DNA from: Chryseobacterium cheonjiense
GTDB taxonomy: Bacteria; Bacteroidota; Bacteroidia; Flavobacteriales; Weeksellaceae
DNA: 64,000 nucleotides
Assembly (NCBI RefSeq): GCF_012927265.1
Contig: NZ_JABBGF010000003.1
Span: forward strand, 434,001 to 498,000
Reading direction: 5' to 3'
The notes under the pieces were generated by a model that saw nothing but the letters and a program-made list of their open reading frames with translations, made no database searches and was not told the DNA's origin. Numbering within the stretch: position 1 is the stretch's first letter; every line of letters starts with the position of its first letter. The translations under genes were made by a program, and so were the position numbers. Shown here piece by piece: positions 58,612 through 64,000 of this stretch.

Positions 58612-60366
58612 TTAGTTCACACCGTGCATCATTTTCTTTAAGATTGGTGAAATTAAAGCAAGGATAACAGCTGCGATACCACACAATACCACGAATACCA
58701 TGAAGAATTCGAATAAATTGTGAATTTCAAATCCTGCAAAAGTAGGATTCTGCAAAGGCAACTGAGCTTTTTCAAACGCTACAGCCTGCTCAGCTGTTAA
58801 GGTTACTTTCTTATCCAAAACATCCTGAAGGTTTACTCCGATTTCCTGAGCTTTGGTAAATTTATCACCTGTAGCAGGAATTAGTGCTCCTAATGAACCG
58901 GCCAAAGCATACCCTGCAGCATTGGAGATAAAGAAAACACCATACAATAATGAAGCAAATCTTTTCGGAGCCAGCTTACCTACCAAAGATAAACCGATTG
59001 GAGAAAGGCAAAGCTCACCACAAGTCTGGATGAAATATAAAAGCATCAGCCATTTTATCGCCAATAATCCTGAATTTCCAAGATCTTTTACGTTATGGGC
59101 AATGATAAAATAACTTAAAGCAATTAATGCAAGACCCATTGCCTGTTTCATCGGAGAAACCGGCTCTTTGCCTCTTGCTCTTAATTTATCCCAGATTAAA
59201 CTGAAAGGAACTGCAAGCAGTACAACGAAAATCCCGTTAAAAATCTGTACCATTGAAGGCGGCATATTCCATCCGAAGATATTTCTGTCGGTCTGGTTGT
59301 CTGCAATGAATGTTAATGAAGAACCTGCCTGCTCGAAAGCTGCCCAGAAGAAAATAATAAAGAAGGACACGATATAGATTACCCAGATTCTTTGTCTTTC
59401 TACTTTGTTTTCTGCAGAAGACATGATTAAGAATGCCAAGGAAATTCCTGCTGCATAAATGAAAGGATAAATAATTCCTTTGATTAATTGTCCCATTTCA
59501 ACTGCTTTAAAGCCAAATTCACCGACAAGAAGATATCGGAAAACAAAGAATAAAACAATAAATAATGCTCCTGTAATTCCTAATGCTGCTCCTGAGAATT
59601 TTGCAGTCTGCGTTTCGCCTTCTTCAAAATCTGCGCTGGTATTATGTTTTGGTAATCCGCCGATTGGTCTTCCTTCCGGAGTTACCACATATTTATTTTT
59701 AAGGATAAAGAATGTTATAGTTCCGACGATCATTGCAATCGAAGCCGCCAGGAATCCCCATTTGAATGCGAAGATATCTCTTACGCCTGTTGTCGCATCT
59801 TTTACGTCTCCTAAATAAGGACAGATAAACTGACCTAAAAATGCTCCGATATTGATTCCCATGTAGAAGATCGTGAAAGCAGAGTCTAGTTTTGATTTTT
59901 CCTGTTTCGGGTAAAGACTTCCCACCATGGAGGAAATATTCGGTTTGAAGAAACCGTTTCCGAAAATGATGATGAAAAGGGCAAGCCACATAAACATTTT
60001 TGCGCTGTCAATGCTTCCTGAGAAAGTAGAGGCACTAATGAACAGTAAAAACTGACCGATGGCCATTAATGATCCACCGATTAAGATGGCATTTCTGTTA
60101 CCGATATACTTATCTGCAATGAATCCTCCCAAAAGAGGAGTAAGGTAACATAAAGCTAAAAATCCACCATAGATGATTGCTGCATCAGCTTCTTTTATTA
60201 ATAAGGAATTTACCATGAAGAGCGTCAAAAGTGCTCTCATTCCATAAAAGTTGAAACGCTCCCACATTTCTGTTCCGAATAAAACCCACAATCCCTTCGG
60301 ATGTCTGGATCCTTTATTCTCTACAAATTCATCCTGTTTCGGACTTAATGCTTCAGTATTATCCAT
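58612..60366 (-). CDS. POT-family peptide transporter (2)
   Basis: This 584-residue peptide transporter has MWERFNFYGMRALLTLFMVN, GGFIADKYIGNRNAILIGG, FFKPNISSMVGSLYPKQEKS and FTIFYMGINIGAFLGQF, as in transporter 1. It has a longer N terminus and an insertion near residues 490-540 (IPATGDKFTKAQEIGVNLQD) between C-terminal helices. A TATATTTG -7 element lies upstream. Its relation to transporters 1 and 3 is paralogous; the three differ enough to have different peptide preferences. Confidence 0.94.
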   Translation of the reverse strand: MDNTEALSPKQDEFVENKGSRHPKGLWVLFGTEMWERFNFYGMRALLTLFMVNSLLIKEADAAIIYGGFLALCYLTPLLGGFIADKYIGNRNAILIGGSLMAIGQFLLFISASTFSGSIDSAKMFMWLALFIIIFGNGFFKPNISSMVGSLYPKQEKSKLDSAFTIFYMGINIGAFLGQFICPYLGDVKDATTGVRDIFAFKWGFLAASIAMIVGTITFFILKNKYVVTPEGRPIGGLPKHNTSADFEEGETQTAKFSGAALGITGALFIVLFFVFRYLLVGEFGFKAVEMGQLIKGIIYPFIYAAGISLAFLIMSSAENKVERQRIWVIYIVSFFIIFFWAAFEQAGSSLTFIADNQTDRNIFGWNMPPSMVQIFNGIFVVLLAVPFSLIWDKLRARGKEPVSPMKQAMGLALIALSYFIIAHNVKDLGNSGLLAIKWLMLLYFIQTCGELCLSPIGLSLVGKLAPKRFASLLYGVFFISNAAGYALAGSLGALIPATGDKFTKAQEIGVNLQDVLDKKVTLTAEQAVAFEKAQLPLQNPTFAGFEIHNLFEFFMVFVVLCGIAAVILALISPILKKMMHGVN

Positions 60367-60395
60367 TTTTTATTGTTAATTTTTGTTAAGACTGA

Positions 60396-60403
60396 CAAAT
60401 ATA
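60396..60403 (-). promoter_or_regulatory. -7 promoter element of POT gene 2
   Basis: The complement reads TATATTTG, 30 bases before the ATG at 60366, with a TTG about 19 bases further upstream. Confidence 0.6.
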
Positions 60404-60452
60404 GTTTTTTTTGTGTTTTCGGCAAGGTTTTAATTTTATATTTAAATAAAAA

Positions 60453-60482
60453 AGCTGCAGAGTGACTCTACAGCTTTGTTTT
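60453..60482 (-). terminator. probable terminator of POT gene 3
   Basis: AAAGCTG.AGAGT / ACTCT.CAGCTTT imperfect stem, with T-run on the - strand side beyond it. Confidence 0.6.
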
Positions 60483-60500
60483 CATTATTGTTGAATAAAA

Positions 60501-62156
60501 TCAATGTCCCTTTTCCTTCATGATTTTGTTTAACCTTTTTAACATGGATAGTCCTAAAAGGGTGGCAAATATCAGTAAAGCAAAATTGACCAGGAAGTAA
60601 TTCATTTTATTATCATAGCTGTACCAGGTACTTGCTAAAATTCCTGAAAGTTTGTTTCCAACTGAGTTTGCCAGGAAAAAACCTCCCATCATTAAAGCCG
60701 TAATCCTTGCAGGAGATAATTTGGAAACAAAAGACAATCCCATCGGCGAAAGGCAAAGCTCACCAACGGTGATAACACCATATCCTGCAACCAGCCACCA
60801 CGGCGAAACTTTAACGGCGCCGTTATCACCCGCCCATACTGCCAGAACCATAACCAGACAGGATAGTGCTGAAATAAATAATCCCAAAACAATTTTCGTA
60901 GGCGTTAGCGGTTCTTTCCCGCGTTTTCTTAAAAATGCCCAGAAGGCAACGATAACGGGCGTTAAGGCAATTACCCAAAATGGATTGATGGATTGAAATA
61001 ATTCTGTATTATATAAATAGGTTTTTGTTTCAGGATTTTTTTCTAATTGTGTACGCTGTTCGGGAGAAATATTTTTAAAGTAAACATCTTTTCCCTGTAC
61101 TTTAATGGCTTTTCCGTCTTTATCTTTTTGGGACTGGAACTGATTATCATAAACAGGAACTTCCTTGTCTTCATAACTTTTACCCTCAACCATATAAATT
61201 CCTTCTAATGGCTTTTCCATAGCGGCAGGAACGCTTCGGTCAGTGTAATAATTGGCCCATCTCGTTAAAGCGGTTCCATTTTGTTTGAAAACTGCCCAGA
61301 AAAACATACTGATTAAGAAAACCGATAATAAGGCTCCGATGGACGATTTTTCATTAGGTTTAGCTTTAAAATAGAGCGAAGCATAAAAATAAATAACAGG
61401 AACACAGGCGAAAATAAAGGCATCTGTACTGTCGCTTCCGAAAATATTTCCGGGAATGATCCAACCTATGGCTCCCGCAATAATTGCAGGTAAGAACACT
61501 TTAATCAAAATTTCCGAAAGCTTGGTGTCGCCTTCCTGTACCGGTTTCATCTGGGCTGCATGAATATAATGTTTCCTGCCAATGGTAAAAATTACCATAC
61601 CAATCAACATTCCGATTCCGGCAGTAATGAAAGCTTCACCCCAACCGAATTTATTCCGCATAAATGCCGCAATGATATTGCAGATAAACGCGCCGATGTT
61701 GATTCCCATATAAAAAATATTGTATCCGGAATCTTTGTTGGCTTTATAAGGTTCTTCAGAATATAAATTTCCAAGCAATGTTGAAATTGTTGGCTTAAAG
61801 AAACCGTTTCCGATGATAATTAATGCTAATGAAGAATAAAAAAGAGTAAGATCTTTAAAAACACCCATCCCAATGTATCCGGCCGCCATTAAAATTCCCC
61901 CGAGATAAATCGATTTGATGTAGCCTAATACCCGGTCCGCAAGAAAGCCGCCGATGAAAGGGGTTAAATAGGTAAGTGCAATGTAGGTTCCGAAAATATC
62001 GTCTGCGGTTTTGTCGGGAAGTCCGAGGCCACCTTTTGCGCCGGTTGGTTCAATCACATACAGTACAAAAATTCCGAGGATAAGATAATACCCGAAACGC
62101 TCCCACATTTCCGTAAAGAAGAGGAAAGGCAATCCCTTAGGATGTTTAGTCTTCAT
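60501..62156 (-). CDS. POT-family peptide transporter (3)
   Basis: This 551-residue peptide transporter has MWERFGYYLILGIFVLYVIE, IGGFLADRVLGYIKSIYLGG, FFKPTISTLLGNLYSEEPYK and YNIFYMGINIGAFICNI. An insertion of about 90 residues (about 300-390: KPLEGIYMVEGKSYEDKEVP and following charged segments) sits in a loop between the two halves and faces the periplasm or cytosol. It is next to transporter 2 on the same strand, 134 bases away, each with its own promoter. Confidence 0.93.
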   Translation of the reverse strand: MKTKHPKGLPFLFFTEMWERFGYYLILGIFVLYVIEPTGAKGGLGLPDKTADDIFGTYIALTYLTPFIGGFLADRVLGYIKSIYLGGILMAAGYIGMGVFKDLTLFYSSLALIIIGNGFFKPTISTLLGNLYSEEPYKANKDSGYNIFYMGINIGAFICNIIAAFMRNKFGWGEAFITAGIGMLIGMVIFTIGRKHYIHAAQMKPVQEGDTKLSEILIKVFLPAIIAGAIGWIIPGNIFGSDSTDAFIFACVPVIYFYASLYFKAKPNEKSSIGALLSVFLISMFFWAVFKQNGTALTRWANYYTDRSVPAAMEKPLEGIYMVEGKSYEDKEVPVYDNQFQSQKDKDGKAIKVQGKDVYFKNISPEQRTQLEKNPETKTYLYNTELFQSINPFWVIALTPVIVAFWAFLRKRGKEPLTPTKIVLGLFISALSCLVMVLAVWAGDNGAVKVSPWWLVAGYGVITVGELCLSPMGLSFVSKLSPARITALMMGGFFLANSVGNKLSGILASTWYSYDNKMNYFLVNFALLIFATLLGLSMLKRLNKIMKEKGH

Positions 62157-62178
62157 AGCTGATAAATTTCAAATTTCA

Positions 62179-62186
62179 CAAATATA
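62179..62186 (-). promoter_or_regulatory. -7 promoter element of POT gene 3
   Basis: The complement reads TATATTTG, 23 bases before the ATG at 62156. Confidence 0.55.
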
Positions 62187-62215
62187 GAATTTTAAAAATA
62201 ATAATGAGATTTTAT

Positions 62216-62223
62216 TAACTTTG
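62216..62223 (+). promoter_or_regulatory. -7 promoter element of the toxin-antitoxin pair
   Basis: TAACTTTG lies 18 bases before the antitoxin ATG at 62242. The region is shared with the divergent POT gene. Confidence 0.55.
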
Positions 62224-62241
62224 GATAAAATAAGATGGAAA

Positions 62242-62487
62242 ATGGAAATTACATTGAAAGATTTAGAAAACAATATCAGAACACTCCCTGAAAATTTTTA
62301 CGAGGAATTAAATGATTTTATTGATTTTTTGAAGAATAAACATTTTAAAGAAAAACAATATGAAGTTCCAGAATCGCAAAAAGAGGAGGTAAGAAGAAGA
62401 ATTAAATATTCTCAAAGTAATTCTCAAAGTTTTGTTTCCGAATCTGAAATGGATGATTACTTAAGAAGTTTAGAAGATGGCGATTAA
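62242..62487 (+). CDS. antitoxin-like protein (DUF2281-type)
   Basis: This 81-residue protein starts MEITLKDLENNIRTLPENFY, a helical bundle-like N terminus, followed by LNDFIDFLKNKHFKEK and a charged C terminus. The LP..Y.EL.DFIDFL pattern is that of DUF2281 antitoxins, which pair with RelE/ParE toxins. It overlaps the toxin gene by 11 bases. The start at 62242 is chosen because the longer frame begins with a TTG inside the -7 promoter element. Confidence 0.75.
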   Translation: MEITLKDLENNIRTLPENFYEELNDFIDFLKNKHFKEKQYEVPESQKEEVRRRIKYSQSNSQSFVSESEMDDYLRSLEDGD

Positions 62488-62779
62488 ATTAATCTACAGC
62501 CGTTTTGTTAAAAACGATCTTAAGGAAATCAATGAGTGGTATAAGAAAATTAATAAAGAATTGTGGAACAATTTTACGAATGAATTCCGACTGAAAATCA
62601 ATCTTATTAAGGAAAATCCTTTATCTTTTGAATTGAAATATAACAATATTAGACTCGTTTTTCTAAATAAATTCCCCTACGGAATTCATTATTCATATGA
62701 TGCAGAAGAAAACATAATTGAAATATATTCCGTATTCCATACTTCAAGAGATCCCGAAAAATGGAAAGAAAGAAAATAA
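62477..62779 (+). CDS. RelE/ParE-type toxin
   Basis: This 100-residue protein has the RelE/ParE fold: LIYSRFVKNDLKEINEWYKK, LWNNFTNEFRLKINLIKENP, IRLVFLNKFPYGIHYSY and the final EIYSVFHTSRDPEKWKERK, with Arg and His in place of the usual catalytic residues. ParE-type members block gyrase, RelE-type ones cut mRNA on the ribosome; the HTSRDP ending is commoner in the ParE group. It overlaps the antitoxin gene and is followed by a strong terminator. Confidence 0.85.
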   Translation: MAIKLIYSRFVKNDLKEINEWYKKINKELWNNFTNEFRLKINLIKENPLSFELKYNNIRLVFLNKFPYGIHYSYDAEENIIEIYSVFHTSRDPEKWKERK

Positions 62780-62780
62780 A

Positions 62781-62818
62781 ACTCCGAATCTTTAATGCGA
62801 GATTCGGAGTTTTTTTTA
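62781..62818. terminator. bidirectional terminator after the toxin gene
   Basis: ACTCCGAATCT/AGATTCGGAGT stem with a short loop, followed by eight T on the + strand. On the opposite strand A/T follows the peptidase stop. Confidence 0.85.
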
Positions 62819-62840
62819 TCATTAAATTTCAGATAAATTT

Positions 62841-64000
62841 TTACAAATTCTCCAAAATAAAGTCAGTCATTTTCTGGTAAAGCTGAGGTCTTGTCTGCCC
62901 GCCATAAATTCCGTGGTTTTTGTCGGGATAAGCCATGAAATCAAACTGTTTTTTATTCTGAATCAAAGCTTCCGAGAATTGCATGGAATTCTGGAAATGA
63001 ACATTATCATCGGCAGTTCCGTGAATTAATAAGAACTTTCCTTTCAGTAAATTCGCATATTCGGTAGGCGAGTTTTTATCATAACCGTCAGGGTTTTCCT
63101 GTGGTGTTCTCAGGAACCTTTCTGTGTAAACGGAATCATAAAATCTCCAGTTGGTAACCGGGGCAACCGCTATTCCCATTTTGAAAACATCCGCACCTTT
63201 GGTCATGGCTAAGCTGGTCATGTAACCCCCGAAACTCCATCCGAATATTCCGATTCTGGATTTATCAATATAAGACTGATTTCCAAACCATTTAGCTGCC
63301 GCAATCTGATCTTCAATCTCATATTTGCCAAGATTCATGTAAGTTACTTTTTTGAATTTCGCTCCTTTATAACCTGTTCCGCGCCCGTCTACGCACGCAA
63401 CAATATAACCTTTTTGAGCTAACATTTCAAACCAGAGTGCATTCCCGTTATCCCAGGAATTGGCAACCTGCTGAGATCCCGGCCCTGAATATTGAAACAT
63501 GAATAACGGATACTTTTTATTCTTATCAAAATTTTTAGGCTTAATAATCCATGCATTCATCTGGTCTCCGGCTTCATTGGGAATCGTCATGAATTCTTTT
63601 TCAACAAAGTTATCTGCTTTAAGCTTTTGAAGCTGCGCATCATTATTCTGAAGTTCCTTTACTACTTTTCCGTTTCCGTCCTTTAAGACAAAAGTGTAAG
63701 GTCTTGAAGCCGTAGAAGATGTTTCAATAAAATAATTGTAGTTTTTGCTGAAACTTGCAGAATTATTACCTTCTGCATTGGAGACAAGCTGTGATTTTCC
63801 GTTTTCGATGTTTATTTTGGAAACCACTTTATTGATGCTTCCTTTCTCTGTAGTCTGAATGTAAATTTCTTTTGATTTTGGATTATATCCGTAATAATCG
63901 GTTACCTCCCAATTCCCTTTCGTTACCTGCTTTTTCAGCTTTCCGTCTTTGTCGTACCAGTACAGATGGCGGTTGCCGTCTCTTTCGGAGCCCCAAAGGA
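62841..64000 (-). CDS. S9 family (DPP IV-like) peptidase, C-terminal part
   Basis: The frame ends at 62841 and stays open to the window edge (about 386 codons), so the N-terminal part is outside. Upstream, reading on the - strand, the beta-propeller continues with LWGSERDGNRHLYWYDKDGK. The catalytic alpha/beta-hydrolase part contains the nucleophile elbow GIFGWSFGGYMT, the Asp in HGTADDNVHFQ and the His in DKNHGIYGG. Such enzymes remove dipeptides after Pro/Ala outside the cell and feed the POT transporters encoded nearby. An apparent start at 63827 is only an internal GTG valine. Confidence 0.92.
   Translation of the reverse strand, partial: LWGSERDGNRHLYWYDKDGKLKKQVTKGNWEVTDYYGYNPKSKEIYIQTTEKGSINKVVSKINIENGKSQLVSNAEGNNSASFSKNYNYFIETSSTASRPYTFVLKDGNGKVVKELQNNDAQLQKLKADNFVEKEFMTIPNEAGDQMNAWIIKPKNFDKNKKYPLFMFQYSGPGSQQVANSWDNGNALWFEMLAQKGYIVACVDGRGTGYKGAKFKKVTYMNLGKYEIEDQIAAAKWFGNQSYIDKSRIGIFGWSFGGYMTSLAMTKGADVFKMGIAVAPVTNWRFYDSVYTERFLRTPQENPDGYDKNSPTEYANLLKGKFLLIHGTADDNVHFQNSMQFSEALIQNKKQFDFMAYPDKNHGIYGGQTRPQLYQKMTDFILENL

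Noticed and set aside
63825..63827. Start of the S9 peptidase at 63827
   Set aside because: The codon is GTG inside the open frame, and the propeller sequence continues to the window edge, so the gene is truncated by the window.

Overview
The window looks like chromosome of a Flavobacteriales bacterium of the Chryseobacterium type (Weeksellaceae). The reasons are low-GC DNA, repeated promoters of the Bacteroidota form TTTG/TTG-N16..20-TAnnTTTG, few Shine-Dalgarno sites, a PorZ-like type IX secretion protein with a C-terminal sorting domain, several POT peptide transporters with a DPP-type peptidase, and families of palindromic intergenic repeats typical of this group. This is inferred from gene content; no 16S gene is present.

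Layout. 1-6 kb: metabolic and accessory genes, including a GC-rich azoreductase divergent from an HxlR regulator, a small membrane-anchored phosphatase flanked by two copies of a repeat, deoD, a DUF434 protein and a LacI-type regulator. 6.0-13.8 kb: a compact operon of six genes (bpX-like, MoxR ATPase, bpX-like, degenerate vWA plus beta-propeller, bpX-like membrane protein, TPR-like membrane protein), matching the MoxR-vWA-beta-propeller ternary conflict systems. 13.8-16.4 kb: two tiny ORF units, then an array of ten tRNA-like genes, each for a different amino acid, mixed with unusual structured RNA elements. 16.4-19.2 kb: YkuK-type RNase H fold protein, cREC protein, DinB-like protein, metallophosphoesterase and DEDD exonuclease, a set known from bacterial RNA-repair loci. 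No RtcB ligase is visible. 19.3-21.5 kb: a VOC protein and a SulP transporter. 21.9-28.0 kb: a ter-type stress operon (HAD, phosphoribosyltransferase, TerD, TelA, unknown protein, TerD, TerC).

28-64 kb is mostly ordinary chromosome: catalase-like protein, FKBP, lipoprotein, HTH regulator, serine hydrolase, an Rrf2 regulator with a matching operator pair, M23 peptidase, gpsA, mqo, GMC oxidoreductase, SDR, a GH63-like glycosidase, the operon 5'-nucleotidase C-domain / metallophosphatase / porZ / recO, dapA, a GNAT, an AraC protein paired with a receiver lacking its phospho-Asp, recG, a thioredoxin, three POT transporters, a lactonase-like propeller lipoprotein, a toxin-antitoxin pair and a truncated DPP-type peptidase.

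The stretch 6-28 kb reads as a composite stress/defence island: an NTP-dependent MoxR/vWA system, a decoy-like or repairable tRNA pool with RNA-end-processing enzymes, and a Ter membrane-stress module, side by side and all on the + strand apart from one small gene. The most unusual features are a tRNA-Gln gene with a 50-nt structured insertion in its T-loop, a related insertion beside a second tRNA-like fragment, three ~70-nt snap-back elements between the tRNAs, and tRNAs whose variable-arm class does not fit their anticodon.
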